DNA of 64,000 bases from Agriotes lineatus. Taxonomy: Eukaryota > Arthropoda > Insecta > Coleoptera > Elateridae. The stretch is from contig CALNHX010007523.1 of NCBI GenBank assembly GCA_940337035.1, positions 1 to 64,000 of the forward strand, in the 5' to 3' direction. The translations under genes were made by a program, and so were the position numbers. The notes beneath the pieces were generated by a model, which had not been told where the DNA came from, made no database searches, and saw nothing but the letters and a program-made list of their open reading frames with translations. Of the stretch, positions 1 to 12,036 are shown piece by piece. Every line of letters starts with the position of its first letter. Position 1 is the stretch's first letter.

Positions 1-190
1 ATATAGGTGGCCTTACTCTAATTGAAAAAGTTAAAGAAAAAATTGTTTTAACTTCTTTTATACAGAAAGGGCAAAGTGTTCAAAATTTGTTACAAAATAG
101 GTAAAAATATCTTAATGGTACTAATAATAAGTAAAAAGAAACACTTGGTAATACAAATAACATCGATTCGAAAAGAAGAAGAAAACAACG
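1..190. other. AT-rich sequence, nothing recognised
   Basis: AT-rich stretch with no coding frame, repeat or RNA gene that I can support. Confidence 0.5.
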
Positions 191-194
191 TAGT

Positions 195-258
195 CTGTTG
201 GATTCGAACCTATGAAATCCGATTGCTGTACTATGTTTAACCAACAGATGGAGTAGAG
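195..258 (-). repeat. tRNA-like fragment (possible SINE head or tRNA pseudogene)
   Basis: On the minus strand there is a perfect B-box (GGTTCGAATCC, plus positions 200-210). About 40 bases earlier in the transcript lies an A-box-like stretch (CTGTTGGTTAAAC). Together they have the spacing of a tRNA internal promoter. The T-stem pairs poorly and no clean acceptor stem forms, so a functional tRNA is unlikely. A tRNA-derived SINE or decayed pseudogene fits better. A run of 14 C residues (259-272) directly abuts it. Confidence 0.4.
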
Positions 259-272
259 CCCCCCCCCCCCCC
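259..272. repeat. Poly-C tract
   Basis: Fourteen consecutive C residues in otherwise AT-rich DNA, beside a tRNA-like fragment. It could be a genuine homopolymer or a length-unstable sequencing artefact. Confidence 0.8.
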
Positions 273-900
273 TTCATAAGTGTGCGCTAAATTGTAATAG
301 TTGAAAAAAAAATCCTAGACGTTTTTAATGTGTCACTTACAGGTTTCGGCAATCTACATTCCTCCTACTAATTTAAATATCTGTTTGATGAACGAACTAT
401 AGTCAGACGCTCTAACCGTTTGCCGTTTGTTTCCTTATCGATGAAAAAATTGCGCAAAGAGGCCGGTACAGCACACCTTTATGTATAAGATTGTATATAT
501 GGAATTTTCATTTTCTTTTAAATTTAATCATACAGGATGATTGAAAAGGTATGGTCCATACTCTAATGAAAGCAGTTAAAATAGTTATTGGGCATTCGAT
601 TTTTGCCGTGGTTTTTACTGTTTACATTAAACCTTCGAAAATCAAAAGCTAACAAGCCATTTTATTCCTTAGCTGAAGATGCTACATTAATACCTATGAC
701 GTTATGCGATCGGGTTATCGTCGTATTCAAAAGACTGATATATTTCACATAATTATTGCTGTAATTTTGCAATTTTAATTATATTTTTTTTAAGCAGCAT
801 ACTTCTAGAATGTACTAAATTAAATGCAAGGTTACAGTTGTATTCCGTTGTTGAAATCTCCAAGAATACAGCTATACTGTGATGAACTAATACAGTATTC
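273..900. other. AT-rich spacer with a weak tRNA-like trace
   Basis: No coding sequence is recognisable. The minus strand of about 395-430 reads GGTTAGAGCGTCTGACTATAG, which resembles a tRNA D-arm and anticodon region. There is no convincing B-box downstream, so I do not call it separately. Confidence 0.4.
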
Positions 901-1154
901 TATCGAGAGATAAAAAACTGTTCCTCAGCGGGCTGTGGAAATTCAACGTACGAATAATATGTTGGTGACACTGTACGTCAATGTAAAATTCGAGGTTAGC
1001 AGGTTAGGATTTGCGTCATTTTATGTCATAACTGACGGAAAACCTAACCTGATAACGTCGAATTTGACATTGACGTACAGTGTCACCAACATATTATTCG
1101 TACGTGGAATTTCCACAGCCCGCTGAGGAACAGGTTTTTTTGGATCTCTCGATA
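901..1154. mobile_element. Palindromic foldback MITE, copy 1 (254 bp)
   Basis: The left half, starting TATCGAGAGA, is mirrored by the right half ending TCTCTCGATA. Pairing runs through almost the whole length via CCTCAGCGGGCTGTGGAAAT and the tract ATGTTGGTGACACTGTACGT. The open frame inside is only a by-product of the palindrome. The inner core (about 950-1100) is closely similar to the core of the palindrome at 41541-41806, but the outer arms are unrelated. No transposase is present, so this is a non-autonomous DNA element or a foldback. The superfamily is not certain. Confidence 0.85.
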
Positions 1155-1166
1155 CGTATATGTATG

Positions 1167-1781
1167 CAGGGTGTCCCAGAAATAAATACATAAAAACTGT
1201 AGCATCCTGAAGGCAAGAATTGACTTAATTCTTTTTTCTGTCATTTTCAAATTTGATTAAAAAATTTCTGTATTCGACCAAGACTAATAAAAGTATAGTT
1301 GCTAAGATAATATGTTCAAAAGTGATAAAATCTTCGTAATGTTGCTATGGTTATCAGGCGTACTTTTAACAAAAATTAATAGCTTAACAATCGTAAAGTA
1401 AAAAGGGGCGGCGTACTGCATTTTTTTGTTAAAATATTAATAATGTTTAAATGTTTTGATTTCGAAAAATGCACAATTTCTGGGTTGTGAAGTTTACCAA
1501 CTAAATTATAAATACTTTTACGCCGTTCTACTTTACAAGACATTCTAGCAAAATTAATAAACGAAAATGATAGGAGTAACATGAAAATAGACATATTCTG
1601 CAGTATTATTTTAATCGTGACTAGATAGTGAACACAGTACTAATTCAATAGCGCAAAGGGTTGCGCCAAAAGTTCTGTTACATACGTTATCCGATTTTTA
1701 TAATTATTTTAGAAACTGCGTTAACTCATTGGCTCGTTTTATGGGCGTTTTACTTTTGGGGGTTATTTCTCGGATACCCTG
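1167..1781. mobile_element. TIR element, 615 bp, CAGGGTGTCC type
   Basis: The left end CAGGGTGTCCCAGAAATAA and the right end, read inverted as CAGGGTATCCGAGAAATAA, form terminal inverted repeats of about 19 bp with two mismatches. The flanks are TATG on the left and TATA on the right, so a TA target duplication is possible but not clean. The interior is AT-rich with no transposase-like frame. Ends of this kind are common in non-autonomous Tc1/mariner-type elements of insects, and assignment to that group is inference. Confidence 0.65.
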
Positions 1782-4700
1782 TATAGCTAAACATGTTTCA
1801 TACTAATTTAGTTAATACCGTCATTGTAAAAGAAGATCTAAAAATAAAGCATTTCTGAAGAAGCCGGTAATATTGAAATTCCAGACACTATGATTTTGCA
1901 CTCGGTGATGATGCGTTGCATTTAATCATTATTACTTACTTGCAGATAAACTCAATTTAACCGTCTTATCCATCTAGAGCCAGTGATTTTCCCATGCCTA
2001 TAATTTCTAATCTTTATACTTGCTCTTAATAAATTATTCTACATATTCGACCACTAAAAAAGTGAGTACGTGATAACGGTACACCATTACATTTGATTAA
2101 TTTTAGCTGCTAGTTGTCAGATTGATTACGCTCAGTCAAGTGATGCGGAATTAATTATTTCTGCACGTATAATCTTCTAGCCGCTGTTTATTTTGTTTAC
2201 GTAAATATCATTGAGAAAGGGGTTAAATAACTTGAAATAAATGTGCACTTCTATGGCACTAGAAAGAAGAATGTAACACATGAAATCTTACATATATCAC
2301 AATACTTTTAATTAGTAATACTATTTTAATTAGGAAAGTAGAAAATATACAACCAGAAGACGTAGTAGTTTATTTTATAAATATTTCTAATGCAATATAA
2401 CCGTGACAAATGTCAATAATTTTGTGCTTTCATTACAATTTAACATAAATAGAATAAGTAACAAAAAGACATTATTATATTTCTGTAAGCATACTAATAA
2501 AATGGAAAATCAAACTTCTTAAAAGCAGTTACACAGTGAGCAATTTATGATAGTAAGGGTAAGTGAACGTGTAGCATTACCCGATAATATTTGAATGTAT
2601 AAAAGCGACTGATGTTTTCAGTTTTTCATATATATCACAATAATTTTATCCATTTACGATAAAGCCACTTACAATATCGTTCCCGTGATCCGGTATTGGT
2701 CAATTAATATTTACTCTCTTAAAAACATTAATAACTACTGCATTTGTTCGTTGATAATTAGTCCAAGTATGTCACATTTCCTACCCCCCAATATTACACT
2801 TTCTCTTTCACTATGGTGTACCATAATTCTTTTTGTTTATGTATCCTATTAACAACGCCAACGGTTGCTATTTCAATTGCTTCAACACGCTCTTCACTAC
2901 TTGAGTCAAGAACTTAACACAATCATCCATACGAGAAAACTGAAAACATATACCACCTGATTATGCGAATTTGCGAAGTTGTAAAATGAGGTCTAGAATG
3001 ATGAAAGATGTTGTTTTATAGAGAATTTGCTGGTCTGTTCAACTCTCGATACAATCTCTTCTTTATGTCCCACTGATCATTTATCATGACATATAAATAC
3101 TGTCATTTATTACCAAGGTTATGGATTTTTAAACAGAATTAACTTTGTTGCAGAGATTATCATGGGGAAACCAAAATACGAGTATTCGCTGTGTTGTATT
3201 ATACGAGTCATCATTAGTTGAGTAAATCTTCTTATTCTTTATTTTCATCCTCGGCCCATCCATTGTTGGCTATCGATCTCTTCTAATTGTTCTCTCCTCT
3301 TGCTATTTTTATCTTAACATCATGGACCCATCTTTTATGTCAAAATTAAACGAAATGCGACCACTGCCCTGACTAGCTCTAACTCTTGGCACTGAATAGT
3401 GTAGATTAGGACTAGGCGGCGGTTATTTTTGTAAATTAAATAATATAATAATCTGAAAATACAGTCGTTCACCACGACAAAAAACAGATCTAGCTAACAG
3501 TCGAAAACGCACCTACCTTTTGTGCCTTCTCGCTTAAAAATCCTACACTCAAAAAATACGAGCAGGTATGTGGAATTGAATAACAGATATACCAGTAGTA
3601 GCAGTAACACAATGCTTAATAAAAGTTAAAATATATCACAAGGCAATAATAGTAATGTCACAAGTAAGCCTGGCGTTCTAAAGCAAAGGTAACAAAACAG
3701 GCTCGAAGTTACAAAGCCAGAGCAAAAATAGAAAAGGGTGATATAATGTTAACCCAAAAATATATTACAACTTGGTCACACTGCAAACGCCCAGTAAGAT
3801 TGCATTTGCGAGCAAAGAAACTACGTTAGAAAATTACTCAATTAAAAAGACTAACCTAAACATTTTAACACGCGATCAGCACAGAAGCAAGCATTTTTTG
3901 CTTACAGGTACAAGCACATACGGCTAGCTAAATTACCAACAGATAAATCCCAAAGGCATTTGTGTTTATACGTCGCATTATAACGTTGCAAAACACGTCA
4001 ATTACAATTACAAAAAATCCACTGGCATAAAGCCAGAGAGAGGCATGAGTTGGTACTCACAACAAACTACGTTGGGTATGTAATTCTCTGGTCTAAATTC
4101 AGCGCTCCGCTCACATGGGGCATTATTGAAGCCATCGCCGGCGGTTCAGAAGATTGGGGAATCTGTCAACGCTTTATACTAGCTCCTGAATCAAATGAAA
4201 ATATCTTCAGCATTCTAACTGAAAAATAATCTCGTTACGGAGGTGGACAGAGCCAGATGGCTTGGACCACGTCTAGGGCAGCTATAAAGGTCTATAGGAA
4301 GAAAGTTGAGACTACTGTGTACCAGAGCGCGCGTGCGGATAGAAAGCATAATTCCATATAAACTAGCACTCAAATATCGAAGAAAAATACAATTGTGCTC
4401 ACCTTACGATGGATAACGGCCCAAGGAATACTTGCAGCTTAAAAACTATTGTTTGCACTTAAACCGGCAGGGCGTAGTCTCCATTGCTTTTCAAAGAAAT
4501 CTGAAATGCTTGCACCTAGTTGTTCATAGAATAAACGACTGCTTCGGATCCCATAATGCCATCGATCGAACTAAAACAGATCTCGTGCTTTCAAGACGCC
4601 AGGCGGAAGGGTGCTCTTCAAAACGAATTCAGCGCTCGATACGTTTATCAGCTGGAAATGCAAACTTAATATTCAGATTTTCAGGAATGTATCGAGCTAT

Positions 4701-7504
4701 GAAAATTTATTCTGGAAAAGGAGCAGGCTTGTATGCCGCACATTTAGAAATTATAATTCTAACGCCAAAATTAAATAGGGCCGCTACACTTTCCTTAGTT
4801 CACCCAATTCGCTCTCCAGCAAGTTACTCTTTATATCTATCTACTTGTGACCTATCTTGCTATGCGCCTTTTCTATTGCCATTCGAGACTCTCTATTCGT
4901 CCTATAACATAGGTTATTTTGGGCCTATTACGAATTTCCATATTGCGTATTTTGTCACTTAAAGTGACACACAACATGATTCTTTCCATAGTTTTGTGGG
5001 TGAGTCTTTGTTATTCTGCTATGTGATTACCGGGAGTATGCAGCTATCATACGCTTCTCTTTTCAAGTATATCGGTATCCTTTTGTCTGTAAAAAATTCT
5101 CCAAATGCTACCCATTCCACGCTTGACTTCTGCACTTTGGTTTTCTTTGGCAATTGTTATTGTAGGTCCGGGATATATATTAAGTAACATGATATTCACT
5201 TGTACGTTGAAAATGTTTGCAATCAAAGGCAATGAGTAACTAACAATGTTCGTTTGCAAAAGGATAATCAATAACACAAACAAATTTTCTTGCGGTAGGA
5301 TATATCGATTAATTGTATATAATCAAATTTAGAATGTAAACATACAAATTGCATCCCACATAGCATCAATTGCTTTTCTAAGGCATTTTCATGGCATCTC
5401 GAAAAATTTCAAGTCATCTTTGGCAATACCAAGATAATACTTTTGGGGAATCCCATTTTTTCCCCCACAAAAAACGCAGCAAAACGATTAGGACTATTTA
5501 TATTTATTCTAGCGAGCATAAAATAACACATTTTTACAAAGTTTTGTGCGATTCAGTGCGTACTAAAGTACCGATAAAAAACAGGAAAGGATACACTCAG
5601 CGCCCTGACTGCATCCGTCACTGTCCGCTGGAGGCTGAAATCAGGGCTGGTCCGAGGTCCGCTGAACCGAGATCGACAACAACTCAAAATTTGGGGCCAC
5701 AACTATGGTCGATGCCAATAGCCAAGAAGCAGGCTGTGTCTTTAATTGGGGTCTACAAACACAGAAATATTTAGTAATGCACATATGAGGGCTACGAGTT
5801 CACATATCGGGGATGCGGGCCGTGACAAATCAAATCGGGCAGTGCATATGCTACATGGATCGGCCTGCGCAAACTACAGGTCAGAGACACGCTTGAAAGA
5901 GTTTTCATGAACATTCTTGAAGTTTTCGTGCACTGGTAGAGCGTTTGTACTCCGTGGTGCAGGCGAAGAATGCAGGGCGTAGCAGCACATATGTTGATCG
6001 TATAGAACGCCTTGGAAAAGATACCCCTTTGAAGATAACACACAAATTCAGCAAAGGTGTGGGCCCACTTTTCTGACAGTATATCTGAGTTTTAGCGTGG
6101 GACAGAACTTTGTCCTACTAAAAATGGTTCACATGAGATGAGTGCGGACAGTTGTGAAATTTGGGACATGTGTAGTTTTAAATGCGCTGAAAACGGTGGT
6201 GTAGTTGATTTTACGTCGTAATTTAAGGATTTTATGTAATTAATTGATGCATCTTCTTCAAATTGCTGCAAGCTTTTGTTTATTAAAATTTATGTATCGG
6301 AGAACAATTGTTACAATACTTACGTACATTTAAACCAATATCTGGCTGTTGTTTTCTGTTGTTCTTCGAGACCCGCACGGAATTTTCGAGGACTTCATCA
6401 ATTTAATTCAACAGAAAATCTTTGTCCATGGCGAGTCCAACTTGTTTTTGTTTTGTGCCGCAGTTGTAATTTTGTTCGTCAACCTGTTTTCTTCTCCTGC
6501 TTTGTATATGCCTTGTCTGTTCTTCATACACATCAGTTCCCTCTTTGCGGGGTTTTGACTGAATATGATTTAAACTATCTGCCCAGTGTTTAGTTGATCT
6601 ACAGGTTTCTTTTCTGCTGGCTTATATTTGTTTGCTATCGTCAGTAATCGTTTATCTGGCATTCTTCCGACTTGGGCTCCCAACTATTTACGTCTTATTT
6701 TGACACATCTGTCACTTAAGTGAAAATACACAGTTGTTAATTATTTGTGGTGTTTGATATCCAGTTTAATTGCTGGTATTCAGATTTGGAGTTACTGGCA
6801 TTCTTCAAAGAAATTCATCGAGACGAGTTTCAACAGCGTACATTTTGGATATATAAAGCTAATGCATCAACCAGCCGCGTACGATTCCAACTTTCAGAGG
6901 ATCATCAACCAGTGGCGGAAAGTGAAAAAGGTTAACGTGTTTATATGCTCCTTTTAGCTTGCGAAATTGTATTGCAATTGTTGAGCTCTGCAATCATATC
7001 AAATTGGCAAGAATGGAAATTGGAAAGGTTAATCCTTAAAACAAAGCGTTCTCGTTTAGACACTCATTTAATTTAAATAGCATGCTTCCATAGATCCACG
7101 AAACTGAAGTGGTGGTACATGTTATCTTTTTAACCCTGCGTTGCTCATACATAAAACAAGAGTCTCATAAAGTTGCTTGCTTGTGAAAGTTTAGCTGTGT
7201 GTTCCCACAATAAATCATGTATTCATGGTTAAGGTACGTATCAATATAAAGTCTGAGGTATAAAGGGTATCTATTATTTAGCAAATCAAATAATTGTTGA
7301 ACACGACTGTACATGATGTTATTATCGATGATGATGTCGTGGTAACTACCACTCATGATTCTAGTTTTGTGTAAGTTCATCACCAATTCTTTTGAATCGC
7401 TGAAAATAAAATAATAATTTTTCATAAATTATCTTAAGTTTTAACACAAAAATGACTGTAACAGGAAAACAACTCATTTTTGGACCTATGTTGATATGAA
7501 ACTT
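1782..7504. other. Long non-coding stretch, nothing firmly recognised
   Basis: AT-rich DNA with short chance frames only. A GC-richer patch at 4100-4360 and open frames at 4432-4962, 5391-5774 and 6276-6593 show no domain, no conserved motif and no convincing splice context. The minus strand near 3240-3330 faintly resembles the tail of an RTE-type retrotransposon, but too weakly to call. Confidence 0.4.
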
Positions 7505-8020
7505 TTTCATCATTTTGATGAGTAGAACACGCTCCTGAAGTAACGGCCCACATTTTGGTACACCCTGTATATAAAGAAAAGTCCTAACTCACTCATCAAT
7601 GCCCAACCCAAACCCGTGGACCTACAAAGCTGAAATTTTGCACAGAGGTTCCCTTTATGATGTATACAAGGAATAAGAAAGGATATTTTGAAATTCAACC
7701 CTTAAAGAGATAAAATGGGGGTTCCAATTTTGTATGGAAAAATAATATTAAATAGACCTTTCAACCTGAAACTTCGTAGAAGGTACTCCTAATAACAAAT
7801 AAGCAAACAGTATTTCGCGGGTAAATAAGCCTAAAAATCGATATGGGTGTCGTTATTGAGGTTTTTTGGGACGTTGATTACGAAAATGGCATTTATTTTT
7901 AAGGCCGAGACGGTGGACATGACATAAAATTAAAACCCTATAGTGGTGAAACGGGGTTTCAGAGACAAATTATTTTTGGGCAGAACAACGTTTGCCGGGT
8001 CAGCTAGTTCTCTATATTTG
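7505..8020 (+). repeat. Dispersed insect repeat ending in CGTTTGCCGGGTCAGCTAGT
   Basis: The segment reads like a repeat found across many arthropod genomes. It contains CTCACTCATCAATGCCCAAC, then AAAGCTGAAATTTTGCACAG, then ATTTTGAAATTCAACCC, and finishes with a conserved GGGCAGAACAACGTTTGCCG stretch just before 8010. An apparent 100-residue minus-strand frame (7930-8232) overlaps the conserved end and is probably incidental. I recognise the sequence type from general familiarity, but I cannot assign its class (Helitron-type or another non-autonomous element) from this window alone. Confidence 0.5.
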
Positions 8021-9795
8021 TATGATCTCATTTCTTGTATAGTAAAACAATTTCTGCATTTTCCAGGATTCGGGAAAGTACTCTCACAGCTTTCTTCTAC
8101 CATTTTTAACGTTTTTGAGCTTATTTGCTCTTCACCGGGGATCTTCCCATTTTTTATTTGTTGGGGTGCATATTTAGTTTCGAATTGGAGATTAGATGCT
8201 TCTGGTATTTTTTGTGTTTTTCCAACAACCATTGTATTTAAAATTTCCTTTTATTTCTCATGTTATAACAAAAAGTTTGCCTTTAAACAAAACAGGCACG
8301 CATTCCCTACATCATAATGCAAAGCCCGCACATGTAATTGAGTACTAGCATCCACAAGTACCGATGAAAAGTGTGATAAAAGTGCTGCAGCTCCAGTGTC
8401 ACTAAAAGAACGGATGACCCTCCCAAGTATCAACCCGAGCACCGTTAAGCGTGTGTTGTGTGACAGCAACATTGAGCCCATGTAAGAGTGCGCGTATTTT
8501 AGAAAGAAATATTTTGGTATTACCGATTGTTAACACGTAAACACTCTCCTCGCGCGAGTTATTAGGGCCATTTGTGCAAAACCGGCGCAAACATCGCCGC
8601 GGGAATTAGCAACATAAATTGGTGGAAACGTTACGACGACTTCTGTGTGGAACAACGGTTTACCTTTTATTCCGAATTTTAAAGCCGCCATAAAACAGTT
8701 TTAGTGTCTGACGACATAGTTTTGGCGGCACGAAACTACTTCGTTGACTTAAACGATGTTGACGTTCGCGTTTTTAGGGTCACGCTGTTTGATACGGAAC
8801 CCTTGCTATTTCCTAGTATCTCTCCTTTCTCTCCTCCGAAATTTGAAATTACTGTTTTGATACACCATTGCCATTCATAATTTCCAGTACAACAAAATGC
8901 AATTACCTGGATGCGGTTTATCCTAACAGAGGTTTTCCCGCTTATACAACTTAGGTTTTACATGCATAGATTATACGTATAAGATTTAATCTCCTTTAAA
9001 TTAAATGGCGATTAGAATTTTATTTGCAATAACTCCTAGAAAAACTTTAAAACTTCGCAAAATAAATAGTGCGAAAAAAATGGTAGCATACTTGAAAAAA
9101 AATCCAACCAGCACTCTACCAAAGAAACTAAAAATAGTCCACTGCGATGAAAACTACTCAAAATATCAAATTTGAATTTACGTATATGATTCTTCTTAAA
9201 GAAGAAATTTAAGATAGTAACAGACCGGAAAAGATAAATTGCTTAATAGCACCATAAAATTATTTCATGGATGAGTTGAAGAACAAACAAAAACTAGATG
9301 TAAAGTAATGGATAGGAAGAGAATACGACGAAGAGTTGATAATCCAAGATGATTTTCTAGAAGAACGTCAGAACCAGACAGATTAACCAGACGGAGGATG
9401 GACTCAACATTACATCCATTGTAGCTTACAACTAACAAAATATACTAAACATCAAAAACGGTTAAAATATTACTAAGGTCTGCACCGAATAGTGGGAATG
9501 GTGGCAAAAACATTTACAAAACCTTACTAGAGAAACCAACATAACCCTAGCATAATTTGGATATTATTATTCCAAAAGTATCATTAAAAGGGTTATTTCA
9601 CCAAAGGCAGAATTGTACTGGAAGCAGATCGAAAATCAATTTTTATTTAAGACCACATTAGTTGCTCCATAGCGTCGCGGGGATGTGGAAGATAACGTCA
9701 AATCCTTAAATCTTTCAAATTTAAAATTATCTCTTGCATTTAAGGCTTCCTCCGAAGAAGAAAAACTATAAACAGAGTAGCTGAAACAGCTTCAC
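8021..9795. other. Non-coding stretch, no element resolved
   Basis: No gene or intact element is visible. A short GC-rich patch near 8575-8610 contains CGCCGCGGGAATTA, close to a 13-mer shared by two islands further along. The section from about 9300 to 9790 looks like badly decayed coding sequence of a retroelement, but no frame can be followed. Confidence 0.35.
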
Positions 9796-9799
9796 GGGT

Positions 9800-10330
9800 A
9801 ACACCTATATCACATTGGAGAACATCATGTTGGCAAGCCAACTTTGTTCAACTTGCTTAAAGATGAGTGGTAAAACGGCAATACTTGACCGAATACCTGT
9901 TGAGGCACAATCAGATGGCAGGAATATAAACATAAGCTACTAAAGTGCCACAATACAAGTGTTAGGTGGTCTAGCCCGTACTGGAATACACCACACACAT
10001 ATAGTGACATATAACTACCGCCAATGACAGACCAAATATTGTACTAATCAATAAAATTGACAACAATACCCACCTGATAGTTATAGCTCTCCCGAACTCC
10101 ACCAACCTTAGGTAGAAAATATCTGAAAACAAAAGAAATTACATGGATTTGGCTGATGAACAAAAAAGATTATAGAAACAAACATCTGAAGATCTTATCT
10201 GTCGTTATGTTCACCACACCCAATTATGTTTTGAACTCCCTTCAAAGATCGGAACTTGCCGAGAGGTTGCAAACTGTAACGTAGAAGTCTGTTATTATCA
10301 ACATCAGCAAATAGTTTGCAAACTCCAACA
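9800..10330 (+). pseudogene. Decayed LINE C-terminal domain
   Basis: From 10023 one frame reads NDRPNIVLINKIDNNTHLIV followed by IALPNSTNL. This matches the pattern (RPDIV..N.....LIDIA.P) found near the C-terminus of reverse-transcriptase polyproteins of one group of insect LINEs. The following residues (NKRNYMDLADEQKRL) fit the heteropolar segment that usually comes next, interrupted by stops. Upstream, 9800-10020 appears to belong to the same element in shifting frames. The relic is non-functional and no catalytic RT motifs remain. The clade is not assigned. Confidence 0.5.
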
Positions 10331-11285
10331 TACACACTACACGTACAAAAAACATAGCGTTGCTCAATGCGCAGTAATAATAAAATAATGATATCCGCCT
10401 ATTGTTATCGGCAAAAACGCTAATTAATACAGCTAGCTGAGTAGAATACGGGAGAGAGGAGGTTTCTATTCTGAGGAGCAGAAGCGAACTTAATTCGGGA
10501 GGAACATAGAAAGTACAGTAGCGTTAGAGAGAGACTAACTCGACAAAGTCGGCCGACGATATGTTTTCACCAAATCACCAGTGATAGTCTTTCTGAAGAT
10601 GACAGCTTAGGTCAGGGGTTGGGTTAGACGTTTTCATCGAATTATACCCATATCAGATAATTAATTTCAATATTTATGTCGTAACAATATCGATACATTT
10701 GACGGAAACTAAATACAGATTATGAGAGGTAATAAATTACACCTAATGATAATGCATCAAGAGGAGGATATCATGATTGGATATATTAGCCAACATACAA
10801 TATTACACAAAGAATTACTTCCAAAAGACGATATGTGCTATCTGATCTTCGGCGCTTTTCCAACTACACATATTGCGTTTATTCTCTTTAATTATGTACA
10901 TATTAACGTATGTTGTAAAATAAAGACCCTTTATTATTATTATTATTATTATATTGAAGGAAAGGATTGCCAAGACGTAATAGCGGCCACAACAAACCAC
11001 TTTAATAGACTAGCAAAATAAGAAAAAAGAACAATGTAGATATCCAACATTCGTATGTAAATGATTGTAAAATAACTTCCCAGTAAGATCTACAAATGTG
11101 AAGTATTAAACATACTAGTTCTCATTTATATATTAAGGAGTTTGCAAACGGAACTTCCAAATATACGTATTTCACATGAAGACAATCCATGGCAAAACTT
11201 TACATACAATGTAGTTAGAAATGAGGAGGAAAAAGGCCAAAGGAAAGAGAGTAATACAAGGAACAAAGACCGAAACATTCTAACG
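10331..11285. other. Spacer with a (TTA)n microsatellite
   Basis: A (TTA)n run lies at 10931-10952, just after TAAAATAAAGACCC. That looks like a polyadenylation signal followed by a simple-repeat tail, as at the 3' end of some LINEs; it may mark the end of the relic upstream. Nothing else is recognisable. Confidence 0.5.
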
Positions 11286-11480
11286 GACATACAAACGGAA
11301 TGAAAAATCACAAATTATTCAAATGGATAAAAGGGTTGATCTACCGAGAGGAAGAAAAGAACCAAGTCGCCCACCAAAATGCTGGAAAGACCATTAAGAA
11401 GATGCAGCAGATTACGTTGGAAACAGGTTTGCATGCTATTGCCAACGACAACCAGAAAAAGAAGAAGTGAAGACAAAGAA
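11286..11480 (+). pseudogene. Decayed LINE extreme C-terminus
   Basis: One frame reads RKEPSRPPKCWKDH, a stop, then EDAADYVGNRFACYCQRQPE. This resembles the GRP..RW.DD....AG..W...A..R tail typical of RTE-type and related LINE polyproteins. It ends in a lysine- and glutamate-rich AAG-repeat stretch, as LINE 3' ends often do. The similarity is moderate and only this tail is present. Confidence 0.35.
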
Positions 11481-11887
11481 AAAGAAGAAACGCAAAAATC
11501 GATCCCACGATTAGGGGTTTAATGACTTATTAGATATTACGTTGGTAGCAACAATGCTTTTTTGCTTTGGTTAGTGTAGTTACGTATTGCTGTGAACACA
11601 ATTTTAAGCCTCCATAATTATTATTGTAATTAATAACATTTCATGAATATCTAATAATATCTAAACACCTTTCATAATGTGCTGAGTTGTGATTTCATCT
11701 TTGTACAATATTGCTATGGATGTGGCAATAATTTTGTTAAAAACTGTATTGAAATCATAGTAGCAGTTTATTTACGAGCAGGCATTGAAATGTAAGGCGA
11801 GTGTTAACGAGGCAGCTGGTTGTCCTGGAGCAGTTTAATGCCCTAGGACGGGGCAAAAGAGTAAATGGTGCAGACGCAGAGTTTCAG

Positions 11888-12036
11888 CCGAGAAAGTTCC
11901 GGCTGCAACCAAGATAGGTGTGTGGGTCATTACAGCCATATTCATCAGCGCAGGGGCCTACATCGATGTGGAATTTACTACGGGGTCCTTTGGAGCCCTA
12001 TTATCCATCGCAGGAGCAGCAGAACAGCTCAGAAAG
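11888..12036 (+). CDS. Candidate internal exon encoding a membrane segment
   Basis: A frame without its own ATG is open from about 11841 to 12071. It reads EKVPAATKIGVWVITAIFIS and then AGAYIDVEFTTGSFGALLSI, followed by AGAAEQLRK. The stretch is much more GC-rich than its surroundings, its third positions look coding-like, and it contains a hydrophobic run (IGVWVITAIFISAGAYI) long enough to be a transmembrane helix. It is bounded by a possible acceptor (GTTTCAG, 11881-11887) and a good donor (AAG then GTGATT at 12037). The polypyrimidine tract is poor. I do not recognise the protein family. It could be part of a multi-exon host gene with large introns, or a chance open stretch. Confidence 0.4.

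Noticed and set aside
935..1126. 63-residue frame across the first palindrome
   Set aside because: It covers the hairpin almost exactly and is explained by its base composition.
4432..4962. The longest plus-strand frame in the first 8 kb (176 residues)
   Set aside because: No domain, biased composition and a poor start context. Nothing suggests selection.
6276..6593. Open frames with a hydrophobic run (6349-6558) that look like a small membrane protein
   Set aside because: T-rich DNA yields such hydrophobic frames by chance. There is no splice context, no conserved motif, and two overlapping frames are open at once.
9300..9790. Continuous coding sequence of a retroelement upstream of the 9.8-kb relic
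   Set aside because: No frame can be followed and no motif is recognisable.
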